From: MFD01275-c22 sp963705885
Lineage (GTDB): Bacteria; Actinomycetota; Actinomycetes; JACCUZ01
Direction: 5' to 3'
DNA length: 64,000 bases
NCBI GenBank assembly: GCA_963705885.1
Contig: OY970120.1
Location: 2,976,001 to 3,040,000 of the forward strand
This document shows, piece after piece, positions 36,991 through 45,246 of this stretch (positions within the stretch are counted from its first letter, which is position 1; every line of letters begins with the position of its first letter). A program made the position numbers and the translations under genes. Below the pieces are notes generated by a model. It was not told the origin of the DNA, made no database searches, and saw only the letters and a program-made list of their open reading frames with translations.

Positions 36991-37034
36991 GGACCCGGGC
37001 GCGGCCGCCCCCTCCGAGACCCGCGCCCGGGTCC
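36991..37034 (+). other. Strong GC hairpin in the leader of the SsgA-like gene
   Basis: GGACCCGGGCGCGG (36991-37004) and CCGCGCCCGGGTCC (37021-37034) form a perfect 14-bp stem with a 16-nt loop, ending 28 bp before the ATG. It could be an attenuator or translational control element, or a terminator if transcription comes from further upstream. Confidence 0.65.
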
Positions 37035-37062
37035 GCACCATGGCCGCAGGTAGCGTCGACCC

Positions 37063-37500
37063 ATGCAGCGGGCGACGCGGGCGCAGACGGTGGCCGTCGC
37101 GCTGTCCGCCGAGCCGGTCGGGACGTCCCGGCGACACGACGGTTTCTGCCTGTCGCTGCGCCTGGCGTGGTGCGACGCGGACCCGATCACCGTCGAGCTC
37201 GCCGTCGACGCCGAGCCGCCGCATCCGTCGCTGCCCACCGGGTCCTGGGTCGTGCTGCGCGACTTCGTGCGCTACGGCCTGGACGAGCCGACCGGTGACC
37301 GCGGCGTGCGGGTCCGGCCCGGCCCTGGTGACCACGTCACCTTCGAGCTCCCTCGCCCCGACAGCACCCAGCCGTGCCGGGTCAGCGTCTCCGCAGCCGC
37401 CGTGCTGTCCTTCCTCGACGCCACCACGGCGATCGTGCCGTCCGGCCTGCTCAGCGAGACGGCGCTGGACGCGCTCATCGGCCAGCTGCTGCAACGCTAG
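37063..37500 (+). CDS. SsgA-like sporulation/cell-division regulator (SALP)
   Basis: 145-aa protein of the SsgA family, small actinobacterial proteins that place FtsZ and steer septum and spore-wall synthesis. Family marks: DPITVELAVD in the first strand block, the central WVVLRDFVRYGLDEPTGDRGV, VRVRPGPGDHVTFEL, and the C-terminal RVSVSAAAVLSFLDATTAIVP. Length and order match SsgB/SsgG-type proteins, and the N-terminus is about 20 residues longer than usual. Published surveys link the family to morphologically complex actinomycetes. It appears to have its own promoter and a structured leader. It is convergent with the GH39 gene (27-bp gap). Confidence 0.82.
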   Translation: MQRATRAQTVAVALSAEPVGTSRRHDGFCLSLRLAWCDADPITVELAVDAEPPHPSLPTGSWVVLRDFVRYGLDEPTGDRGVRVRPGPGDHVTFELPRPDSTQPCRVSVSAAAVLSFLDATTAIVPSGLLSETALDALIGQLLQR

Positions 37501-37527
37501 CCCGCGCGTCGCGGCTCGGCCGGTGCC

Positions 37528-39366
37528 TCAGCGCAGGGCGAGGTACGAGATGCCCGGCTGGGGCAGCCGGAACGTCAGCTCGAGCACGCCGTCAGCGCCG
37601 ACATCGACGCTCCGCGCGGCCTCCGCCTCGGCCAGCCGGTCGCCCTCGCGCAGCGCGGTCCACTCGTCCTCGCGCGGCCAGTCGCGGTCCGCGCCGCCGA
37701 GGGCTCGCCAGGCCGCGAACACGTTGCTGTGCTCCTCGTCGACCCGCCAGTGGGTCAGCGACAACGAGCCGGCCGCGAGCCCGGCCACCCGCACCGTGAC
37801 GTCGCGCGCGAGCAGCGGGTCGGCCGGGATCCGCGACTGGTCGAGGCTGCTGCTCCACACGAGCACGCCCAGCTCCCCGTCCGCACGGCGTGCGGCGAGG
37901 GCGGACACGAGCCCGCCCCCGCCGTCCCCCGATGCCGTGACCGCGAGCCGCTCGTCGCCGAGCCGGTCGAGCAGCGCCAGCGCCCACCAGCGCGGCTTGC
38001 GCAGGTTGCCGACCGTCAGCAGCCCGAACCCGCCGTGCCCCAGCCGCTGCGGCCGGCCCAGCTCCTCGAAGTGGTCGGACGCGACCCAGTGCGAGAGCGC
38101 GTCCAGCCGCCCCATGCTCGAGGCCATCCCGTCGAGCAGGAACGTCGCGGCGAACACGCTGTCGCCGACGAGGTGGAAGTGCTGGGACCCGGGGCCCCAC
38201 TCGGTCCACCAGATCCTCGCGTCCTCGCGACCGTGCCGGGCCAGGATCGGGCGCAGGTCCAGGGGCGGGCTCCCGTAGGTGTGGGTCGACACGAAGTCGA
38301 CGGGTGCGCCGGTCTGCTCCGCATGCCCCAGCAGAGCCTCGACCCACTGCGCCGCGGCCGAGCTCGGGCCGCCGACGACCAGCCGCTCGTCGACCTTGCG
38401 AACCGCAGCGACCGTCACGTCGTACAGCCGGAGGTACTCCTGCTTCGAGCCGCTCCAGAACACGTCGAGGTTGGCCTCGTTCCACACCTCGAAGCTCCAG
38501 CGGTCACGCACCTCCTCCAGCCCGTAGCGGTCCACCAGGTGCACGGTGAGCGCCGTGACGAGGTCGGCCCAGCGGTCCCAGTCGCGCGGCGGGGAGATGA
38601 TCGCCTCGTAGGCGAAGACCGTCCTCGACGGGTCGCTGGCCAGGTCGCGCGGCATGTAGGACAGCTCGACCACGGGACGCAGCCCGGTCGCGAGCAGGGC
38701 GTCGTAGACCCGGTCGACGCCCGAGAAGTCGTGGACCGGCTCGCCGTCGACCTCGCGGTAGACCCCGAGGTCGTCGCACAGGATCGCGTGCGCCCGCACC
38801 GTCTCGACCCCGAGCTCGACGTGCGTGCGGCGCAGCGCCTCGGTCAGCTCCGCACCGATCGGGCGGCCGCCCACCTCGTCCTCGGACAGCATCAGGCTCA
38901 GGTGCTCCGACCCGATCATCGGCCGCCACGGCCGGTGCAGCCGGCCCACCACCTCGGCGGCGTCCACCCGCACCTCGACGGCGGCGTCGCCGTCCGGGGC
39001 CGCCGTGCCGCTCACCGGCTCGGAGAGCTCACCGGTGCGCTCGACCTCCGGCAGCGCGGCCACCGCGTACCAGTGCTCCTGGCCGCGCGGCACCGAGGTG
39101 TCGACGTAGGGCGGGTGCGGCACGGCGAGCACGTCGTTGCCGCCATGGTCGATCGGCGCGAACGCCCCGTCGGGGTCGGGGGCCCGGTGCACCAGGTAGC
39201 CCACCGCCCCCGGCACCGCGTGCCAGTCCAGGGTCACGTGCCCCCGCCCGCAGCTCGCCCGGAGACCAGTCGGCGGGGGGAGCGCGTCGTCACGCGCGCC
39301 GCCCCCGGTGCGCCGGCCGATGCGGCCCTCGAAGTCCGCCCGCGCCCCCTCCTCGGTCGGGCTCAC
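37528..39366 (-). CDS. GH39-type glycoside hydrolase with N-terminal fibronectin-III-like domain
   Basis: 612-aa enzyme. Residues about 30-130 are a fibronectin type III-like domain (PTGLRASCGRGHVTLDWHAVPGAVGYLVHRA). The rest is a clan GH-A barrel of the GH39 beta-xylosidase/iduronidase type: VDRVYDALLATGLRPVVELSYMP, WSFEVWNEANLDVFWSGSKQEY with the acid/base Glu (NEAN), FVSTHTYGSPP, and IWWTEWGPG with the nucleophile Glu, followed by a beta-sandwich C-terminus. No signal peptide is visible, so it should act in the cytoplasm on imported sugars. GTG 39366 overlaps the DUF3131 gene stop by 4 nt. It is the last gene of the LacI-controlled operon. Xyloside is only the most common family substrate. 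Confidence 0.85.
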   Translation of the reverse strand: MSPTEEGARADFEGRIGRRTGGGARDDALPPPTGLRASCGRGHVTLDWHAVPGAVGYLVHRAPDPDGAFAPIDHGGNDVLAVPHPPYVDTSVPRGQEHWYAVAALPEVERTGELSEPVSGTAAPDGDAAVEVRVDAAEVVGRLHRPWRPMIGSEHLSLMLSEDEVGGRPIGAELTEALRRTHVELGVETVRAHAILCDDLGVYREVDGEPVHDFSGVDRVYDALLATGLRPVVELSYMPRDLASDPSRTVFAYEAIISPPRDWDRWADLVTALTVHLVDRYGLEEVRDRWSFEVWNEANLDVFWSGSKQEYLRLYDVTVAAVRKVDERLVVGGPSSAAAQWVEALLGHAEQTGAPVDFVSTHTYGSPPLDLRPILARHGREDARIWWTEWGPGSQHFHLVGDSVFAATFLLDGMASSMGRLDALSHWVASDHFEELGRPQRLGHGGFGLLTVGNLRKPRWWALALLDRLGDERLAVTASGDGGGGLVSALAARRADGELGVLVWSSSLDQSRIPADPLLARDVTVRVAGLAAGSLSLTHWRVDEEHSNVFAAWRALGGADRDWPREDEWTALREGDRLAEAEAARSVDVGADGVLELTFRLPQPGISYLALR

Positions 39367-40913
39367 CGGCGACCTCCCGTGACCCCGACGAACTCCTCCA
39401 TGCGCATGAGCGGTGCGACCCGCTCCTCCATCGCACCGCCGGAGAACGACCGGCGCATCAGGTCGTCGGCGAGCGCGTTGCCCAGCGCCGCCATGACCAT
39501 GCCCTGGTCCAGCGAGAGGTAGCGCTTCGACATCTCGCCGGTGCTCACGTCGACCGCGTCGTAGAAACCGCCCGGGCCGTAGGCACCGAAGTCCTCGCGC
39601 AGGTTCTTCAGGTTGCGCAGCGACTCCTTCGGGGCGTAGCGCAGCGCCAGGAACGACGCGTGCGGCGTGACGACGCCCTGGCCGTACGAGGTGGGCGCCG
39701 GCTGCGCCGGGCGGCACTCGCCGTAGCCCTCGTCCACGGTGGTCCGCTCCTGGTCGGACGAGTAGCCGTTGGGCTCCATGCCGATCTGGTCGACGCCGTA
39801 CTCGCGGTAGCCCCCGGCGGGGTTGTTCGACGGCGAGAAGCCCCAGTAGCCGTAGCCGGCCTCGGTCATGCCGTGCTCGATCTGGGCCTGCACGTAGACC
39901 GGGTGCGTCCTGGCCCAGCTGCGCGTCCCCCAGCGGTCCTCGGGCACGAACAGCGGCACCATCAGTGCCTCGAACATCGAGCCGCCCCAGGTCGGCACCA
40001 TGCGCATCCCGCGGTAGCGGTAGGCGCCCTCGAAGACGCGGACGCCGAGGTGCTCGCGCCACTCGCCGACGCCGCGCTGCTCGGTCCACGACCAGTCGCA
40101 GCCCTCCGGCGGGAAGGTGCGCCACGTCCCGAAGTAGTGCCTCTGCGGGATCTGCTCGGCGGCGATGCCGAGGTAGCTCGCCATCCGCGGCTCGGTGTTG
40201 AAGGCGCCGTAGTGGTGGCAGGTGTAGTGGACGATCTCGCCGCCGCGGTAGTTGTCCGGGACGCTGCAGCCGGGCGGCGGGTCGACCCAGAAGCCGCCGC
40301 GGATCTGGTTCTCCGCGGGGTTGTAGTAGTAGCCGAAGTCCATCTCGTCGAGCACCGCGTGCGCCTCGTCGGCCAGCGACGGCACCTCGTCGACGACGAT
40401 CTGCAGGCCGGTCGCCAGCCAGCCGTTGTCGACCGAGGAGAGGAACGGGTGGACCGTGCTCCCGTCGTTCGGCCAGACGGTGAGCTTCTCGCCGGTGCTC
40501 GGGTCGTACCAGTTGTAGAACATGCCGGAGTCCTCGTGCTTCTCCAGCGTCGGCAGGGTCTCCAGCGTCTGCGCGATGCGGCGGGTCGTCTCCCGGCCGG
40601 AGATGATGCCGAGCTCCCGGGCGACGACGGCGCTCCACATGTACGCGCCGATGTTCGTCGGCGAGGTGTAGCCGGCGCGGTCGCTCGCGTCGAGGTCGCC
40701 CCCGATGTTGTCCGACACCAGGCCGGTGCGGGGGTCGGCCATCGCGGACATGGACGCCCAGGTGTTCTCGGCGTACTGCTCCATGACCTTGGCCTTGCGC
40801 GGCTTCCGGTCCGCCGACGCTGGTGCGCCGAGCGGCACGACGGCCACCACCATGGCGGCCGCGGCGGCGAGCGCCGTCACCGCGGCGCCGGTCAGACGGG
40901 ACGTGGATCGCAT
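39363..40913 (-). CDS. Secreted glucoamylase-like enzyme (DUF3131/GH144-like)
   Basis: 516-aa exported protein. The signal peptide runs from RSTSRLTGAAVTALAAAAAM to GAPASA. The body is an (alpha/alpha)6-barrel type sequence of the glucoamylase-like COG5368/DUF3131 group: TGLVSDNIGG, YTSPTNIGAYMWSAVVARELG, MFYNWYDPSTGEKLT, FLSSVDNGWLATGLQIV, and later WGGSMFEALMVPLFVPE, GYWGFSPSNNPAGGYREYGVD, VVTPHASFLALRY and YGPGGFYDAVDV. Known members of this clan cut beta-1,2-glucan or related linkages, but the substrate of this one is open. It lies between the permease gene and the GH39 gene, so a secreted cutter plus uptake plus intracellular hydrolase is the likely scheme. Confidence 0.8.
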   Translation of the reverse strand: MRSTSRLTGAAVTALAAAAAMVVAVVPLGAPASADRKPRKAKVMEQYAENTWASMSAMADPRTGLVSDNIGGDLDASDRAGYTSPTNIGAYMWSAVVARELGIISGRETTRRIAQTLETLPTLEKHEDSGMFYNWYDPSTGEKLTVWPNDGSTVHPFLSSVDNGWLATGLQIVVDEVPSLADEAHAVLDEMDFGYYYNPAENQIRGGFWVDPPPGCSVPDNYRGGEIVHYTCHHYGAFNTEPRMASYLGIAAEQIPQRHYFGTWRTFPPEGCDWSWTEQRGVGEWREHLGVRVFEGAYRYRGMRMVPTWGGSMFEALMVPLFVPEDRWGTRSWARTHPVYVQAQIEHGMTEAGYGYWGFSPSNNPAGGYREYGVDQIGMEPNGYSSDQERTTVDEGYGECRPAQPAPTSYGQGVVTPHASFLALRYAPKESLRNLKNLREDFGAYGPGGFYDAVDVSTGEMSKRYLSLDQGMVMAALGNALADDLMRRSFSGGAMEERVAPLMRMEEFVGVTGGRR

Positions 40914-40932
40914 GGTCAGCTCCCGGGTTCGG

Positions 40933-41850
40933 TTACTTGATGCCGGTCATCGCGATGCCGCGGACGAAGTGCCGCTGCAGCGCCAGGAAGACGACGAGGA
41001 CGGGGACGATGATCACGACCGAGCCCGCCATGAGCAGGCCGTAGTCGGCCTTGTTCTCACCGACGGCGTAGATCGCCAGGGCCACCGGAAGCGTGTAGCG
41101 CTCCTCGGACTGCGCGACGACGAGGGGCCACAGGAAGTTGTTCCACGACGTGAGGAACGTGAGGATGCCCAGCGTCGCGAGCGCCGGCTTGCACAGCGGC
41201 ATGATGATGCTGCGGAAGATGCGGAACTCCCCCGCGCCGTCCACGCGTGCCGCGTGGATCAGCTCGTCGGGCAGCGACTGGATGAACTGGCGCATGAGGA
41301 ACACGCCGAACGGCCCGGCGAGGAACGGGAAGATGAGCCCGGGGAAGCTGTTGACCATCCCGAGGTTGCTCACGAGGACGAACAGCGGCACGAGCATCAC
41401 GACGGGCGGGACCATGAGCGTGCCGATCACCAGGCTGAACACGATCCGCCGGCCCGGGAACTGCAGCTTCGCGAGGGCGTAGCCCAGCATCGAGCAGAAC
41501 ACGAGGTTGCCGACGGTGACGGCGCCCGCCACCACGGCGCTGTTCACGAGATAGGTCGGGAAGTCGAGGCCGGTGAACAGCGTGCGGTAGTTCTCCAGGG
41601 TGGGGTCCTGCGGCAGCCACGCTGGCGGCACCTGCTTGAGCTCGCGGTCGGGCCGGAACGAGCCGAGCAGCATCCACACGAACGGCCCCACGAGGACGAC
41701 GAGGCCGCCGGTGAGGACGACGTACACCCAGGGCATCGGGTGCGGGTCGCCGACGGACCGGCCGCGGCCACGTCGCCGCGGCGAGGGGGCGGACGGCACG
41801 GGCTCGGGCACCGGTGCGACGGTGGCGCCCTGTCGGGTCGAGGTCGTCAT
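40933..41850 (-). CDS. Carbohydrate ABC transporter permease (MalG type)
   Basis: 305-aa inner-membrane permease of the CUT1 family with six spans. The EAA loop DELIHAARVDGAGEFRIFRSIIMPLCKPAL is intact and meets the shared ATPase (MsiK-type in actinomycetes; no ATPase gene is present here). About 45 Pro/Arg-rich residues precede the first span. FLTSWNNFLWPLVVAQSEERYTLPVAL is typical of the MalG side. It is 7 bp after the MalF-type gene and 19 bp before the secreted enzyme gene. Confidence 0.92.
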   Translation of the reverse strand: MTTSTRQGATVAPVPEPVPSAPSPRRRGRGRSVGDPHPMPWVYVVLTGGLVVLVGPFVWMLLGSFRPDRELKQVPPAWLPQDPTLENYRTLFTGLDFPTYLVNSAVVAGAVTVGNLVFCSMLGYALAKLQFPGRRIVFSLVIGTLMVPPVVMLVPLFVLVSNLGMVNSFPGLIFPFLAGPFGVFLMRQFIQSLPDELIHAARVDGAGEFRIFRSIIMPLCKPALATLGILTFLTSWNNFLWPLVVAQSEERYTLPVALAIYAVGENKADYGLLMAGSVVIIVPVLVVFLALQRHFVRGIAMTGIK

Positions 41851-41857
41851 CGCCGCC

Positions 41858-42787
41858 TCAGTCCCTCGACCCGAGGAGCCGGAACTGCACCGCGGTCACG
41901 ACGGCGATCACCACGAGCAGCGCGTAGGACATCGCCGAGGCGTAGCTGTAGTTGCCGAAGCCGAACTGGTTGTAGGTGTAGAACGACGCGGACAGCGTGG
42001 AGTCGAGCGGGCCGCCCTGGGTCATGACGAACGGCTCCTCGAAGAACTGCAGGTAGCCGATCGAGGTGACGACAGACCCGAACAGCAGCGTCGGGCGCAT
42101 CATCGGCAGCGTGATGTGCCGGAAGCGGCCCCAACCGCCGGCGCCGTCGATCGCGGCGGCCTCGTGCATCTCCTTGGGCACGACCTGCAGCCCGGCCAGG
42201 AAGATGACGACCAGCGTGCCGAGGTTGCGCCACGCGGACATCACGATGAGCGACGGCATCGCCCAGGTCTCGTCGTTCAGCCACGAGGGGCCGTCGACAC
42301 CGACGTAGCCGAGCAGCGTGTTGACCAGCCCGCTGTCCGGCTCGAGCAGGAACCGCCAGACCACGGCGACAGCCACGATGCTCGTCACGACGGGCAGGTA
42401 GTAGCCGACACGGAAGGCGGTCCGCAGCCTGGTGATGCCGGTGTTCAGCCCCACCGCGACCGCGAGCCCCAGGGCCATGGTCAGCGGGACACCGACGACC
42501 ACGAAGTAGGCGGTGTTGAAGGCGGCCTGGTGGAACGTCTCGTCGTCGAGCAGCTTGGCGTAGTTGTCCAGGCCCACCGGCGCCACCGCCAGCGGCGTGC
42601 GCACGTCGCTGGCGCGCAGGTCGGTGAAGCTCATGGCGAAGGACGCGAGCACCGGCCCGATGGTGAAGACCGCGAACAGCGCGAGGAACGGCAGCGCGAA
42701 GAGGAACCCGGCCACCACCTCCCGGCGGCGGCCCCTGCCTGGCCGCCGCCGGGTCGCGGGCGCCGGGCCCGCGGTGAGGGTGGTCAT
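41858..42787 (-). CDS. Carbohydrate ABC transporter permease (MalF type)
   Basis: 309-aa CUT1 permease. Six membrane spans; EAA loop PKEMHEAAAIDGAGGWGRFRHITLPMMRP is complete. TAFRVGYYLPVVTSIVAVAVVWRFLL and TQGGPLDSTLSASFYTYNQFGF are standard blocks. It pairs with the MalG-type protein; its start is only 1 bp after the binding protein's stop, which fits one transcript. Confidence 0.92.
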   Translation of the reverse strand: MTTLTAGPAPATRRRPGRGRRREVVAGFLFALPFLALFAVFTIGPVLASFAMSFTDLRASDVRTPLAVAPVGLDNYAKLLDDETFHQAAFNTAYFVVVGVPLTMALGLAVAVGLNTGITRLRTAFRVGYYLPVVTSIVAVAVVWRFLLEPDSGLVNTLLGYVGVDGPSWLNDETWAMPSLIVMSAWRNLGTLVVIFLAGLQVVPKEMHEAAAIDGAGGWGRFRHITLPMMRPTLLFGSVVTSIGYLQFFEEPFVMTQGGPLDSTLSASFYTYNQFGFGNYSYASAMSYALLVVIAVVTAVQFRLLGSRD

Positions 42788-42788
42788 C

Positions 42789-44075
42789 TCAGCCGCCGAA
42801 GCCGATGGCGTTGGCCTTGGACTCGGCGGTCTTGAGCGCGGCCCCGGCGTCGCTCTTGCCGAGCGAGACCTGCTCGATCGCGTCGTCCAGCGGCGCCGCG
42901 ACCTCTTCCCAGGTGGCGATGGCCGGGGCCGACTTGGCGTCCTGCAGCTGGTCGCCGAAGGACGTCAGCAGCGGGTCGGTGGACAGCTCGCCGGTCTCCC
43001 AGGCGCTCTGGACGGCCGGGAGGCTGCCGACCAGGTCGTAGAGCTTCTGCTGCTGCTCGGGCTGGGTGAGGAAGTCGACGAACTTCCACGTCGTGTCGCG
43101 GTTGGCCGAGTCCTTGAACACCACGAGGTCGCCGCCGCCGGCGAAGGACGTGCCCGCCTCCTCCTCGGGCATGCCGGCCACTGCCCACTTGTCCTCGAAC
43201 CCGGGCCCGCCCTGGTCGCGCAGGATGCCCATGTGCCACGGGCCGGAGACGAAGGCCCCGATGTCGCCGTTGATGAAGCCGGTCTCCAAGGCCCCCTCGG
43301 CCAGGTCGGTGGGCGCGAGCTTCTCGGAGAAGAACGACGCGTAGTAGTCCAGCGCCTCCTGCATCGGCGGGGTGTCGAACGTGAACTGGTCACCCTCGAC
43401 GAGCTCGGCGCCCTGCTGCCACGCGAACGGCATGAACGTCTGCCACGAGCCCTGTCCTCCCGGCTGCAGGTTGATGCCCCACTTGGCCCCGCCCTCGGCC
43501 TGCATCGCCTCGGCGAACGCCTTGAGGTCGTCCCAGGTCCAGCCGTCCTCCGGCGTCACACCGGCCTTCTCGGCAAGGTCGGTCCGGTAGTAGATCTGGC
43601 GGGTCTCCGTGTACCAGGGCACGCCGTACGACGTGCCGTCCACCACCGTCGTGTCCCAGGCGCCCTCGAAGAAGTCGCCGGAGTCCACGAGGTCGGTCGG
43701 CGTCGGGTCGAGCGCGCCGCTGGCCGCGAACTCCGAGACCCAGGTGCTGCCGACGAGGCTGACGTCCGGGGTCTGGCCGCCGGCGATGGCCGTGGCGATC
43801 TTGTTGTGCGCCGCGTCGAACGGGATGACCGTGACCTTGACCTTGGCGTCGGGGTTCTCGGCCTCGAAGTCGGCGGCGATCTCGCCGAGCTTCTCGCCCT
43901 CGGCGCCCAGCGCCCAGATGGTGACGTCGCCGGAAGCCTTGCCGGCCGTCACCTTCTCGGCCTTCGCGCCCTCGGTCCCGGAGCCCTCGTCCCGGCCGCA
44001 GCCGGTCAGGGCCAGGGCGGCGGCCAGCGCGACTGCGCCGGCTCCCCTCAGCCCGGTGGACTGACCTGTCCTCAT
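42789..44075 (-). CDS. Carbohydrate ABC transporter substrate-binding lipoprotein
   Basis: 428-aa type 1 sugar-binding protein. The signal ends with lipobox ALALTGCGR, so it is membrane-anchored on the outside. Domain blocks: DVTIWALGAEGEKLGEIAADFEAENPDAKVKV at the N-terminus, QTPDVSLVGSTWVSEFAASG, VPWYTETRQIYYRTDLAEKAG and GAFVSGPWHMGIL. Such proteins bind oligosaccharides for CUT1 importers. ATG 44075 overlaps the lacI-type stop as ATGA, giving translational coupling with the regulator. Confidence 0.92.
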   Translation of the reverse strand: MRTGQSTGLRGAGAVALAAALALTGCGRDEGSGTEGAKAEKVTAGKASGDVTIWALGAEGEKLGEIAADFEAENPDAKVKVTVIPFDAAHNKIATAIAGGQTPDVSLVGSTWVSEFAASGALDPTPTDLVDSGDFFEGAWDTTVVDGTSYGVPWYTETRQIYYRTDLAEKAGVTPEDGWTWDDLKAFAEAMQAEGGAKWGINLQPGGQGSWQTFMPFAWQQGAELVEGDQFTFDTPPMQEALDYYASFFSEKLAPTDLAEGALETGFINGDIGAFVSGPWHMGILRDQGGPGFEDKWAVAGMPEEEAGTSFAGGGDLVVFKDSANRDTTWKFVDFLTQPEQQQKLYDLVGSLPAVQSAWETGELSTDPLLTSFGDQLQDAKSAPAIATWEEVAAPLDDAIEQVSLGKSDAGAALKTAESKANAIGFGG

Positions 44076-45100
44076 CGTTCCTCCTCGGTGTGGTGCCCAC
44101 AGCTGGCACGTCGCACGAGCTGCGTGGGCAGCACCTCATGCCGTGGTGCGCTCGTGTCCCCCGCGAGCCGCTCGTGCAGCCGCCGCGCCGCCCAGGCGCC
44201 GAGCTCGCGCATGGGCTGGCGGACGGTGGTCAGGCCGGGCCGGGAGTGCCGTGCGGCCATCACGTCGTCCCAGCCGGTGACCGCGACGTCCTCGGGCACG
44301 CGCATCCCGAGCGCCTCGGCCGCCGCGACGGCCCCCAGGGCGATCTCGTCGTTCGCGCACACCAGGACCCGCGGCGGCCGGCGGCGCAGGAGGGTGTCGG
44401 CGGCAGCACGCCCGCCGTCCTCGTCGAACGGGCAGGCGACCGGCGACCGGGGGGCTGCCACCCCGGTGTCGTGCAGTGCCGCGCGGAAGCCCCGCCAGCG
44501 CGCCTGGGTGTCCGGGGAGGTCAGCGCGTCACCGAGGAAGGCGAACGACCGGTAGCCGTGCTCCTCGACCAGGTGCGCGGTCAGCGCGCGGGCGCTCGCC
44601 AGGTTCTCGGTGTTGACCGAGTCGGCGCCGGCGATGGGCTCGCGGGCCATGAGGACCAGCGGCAGGCCCTTGCCGACGAGGTCCTCGAGGACGTCGTCGC
44701 CGACGGTCCGGCCGAGGACGACGAGGCCGTCCACGCGGGCGGCGAGGTCGAGCAGCCGTTCGCGGGCCGCCTGGCGGCCGTGGGTCGACAGGATGAGAAC
44801 GCTGCGCCCCAGGTCGGCCGCCACCTCCTCGTAGGCGAGCACGACCTCCGAGAAGTAGGGCCCGGACAGGTCGGGGAAGACGATGCCGTTCGCGGCGTGC
44901 TGCCCCTCGGCCAGCGAGCGCGCCGGCCGGCTGGGGGTGTAGCGCAGGTCCTCGACCGCGGCCAGGACCCGCTCCCGCATGCCCTCGGACACCCGGGTGG
45001 TCCCGCGCAGCACCCGCGAGACGGTCGCGATCGAGACGCCCGCGTGCCGCGCGACCTCGTAGATGGTCGCGGTCCGGGCGGGCTCTGAAAGCGCTTTCAC
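44072..45100 (-). CDS. LacI-family transcriptional regulator of the sugar operon
   Basis: 342-aa repressor. N-terminal DNA-binding domain TIYEVARHAGVSIATVSRVLRGTTRVSEGMR with hinge helix PSRPARSLAEG, then a periplasmic-binding-like effector domain (ANGIVFPDLSGPYFSEVVLAYEEVA, VDGLVVLGRTV, VTGWDDVMAARHSRPGLTTVRQP). The GTG start at 45100 lies within a perfect 14-bp LacI-type palindrome, so the protein most likely represses its own operon: lacI, binding protein, two permeases, DUF3131 enzyme and GH39 enzyme. The inducer should be a product of the secreted enzyme. Divergent from the htrA-like gene. Confidence 0.92.
   Translation of the reverse strand: MKALSEPARTATIYEVARHAGVSIATVSRVLRGTTRVSEGMRERVLAAVEDLRYTPSRPARSLAEGQHAANGIVFPDLSGPYFSEVVLAYEEVAADLGRSVLILSTHGRQAARERLLDLAARVDGLVVLGRTVGDDVLEDLVGKGLPLVLMAREPIAGADSVNTENLASARALTAHLVEEHGYRSFAFLGDALTSPDTQARWRGFRAALHDTGVAAPRSPVACPFDEDGGRAAADTLLRRRPPRVLVCANDEIALGAVAAAEALGMRVPEDVAVTGWDDVMAARHSRPGLTTVRQPMRELGAWAARRLHERLAGDTSAPRHEVLPTQLVRRASCGHHTEEER
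45086..45099. promoter_or_regulatory. LacI-type operator overlapping the lacI start codon
   Basis: TGAAAGCGCTTTCA is a perfect 14-bp palindrome with the central CG of LacI/GalR operators. It covers the GTG start codon and codons 2-5 of the regulator gene, so repression would act on early elongation or on a promoter just upstream (TTTACA at about 45138-45133 is a possible -35). Confidence 0.8.
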
Positions 45101-45246
45101 AATGCGGGGATGTTTCCACCGATCCGGTGGTCTGTAAACCCTTTGTCAGGATTTAGGGGGAAACGAGCCGAGCCCGGAGCCTGGTCCTGGCTGGCCCCAA
45201 GGTGGCTCACAGCGTTCTCCCAGCCTGCGGCGGCACGGTGGCCGGC

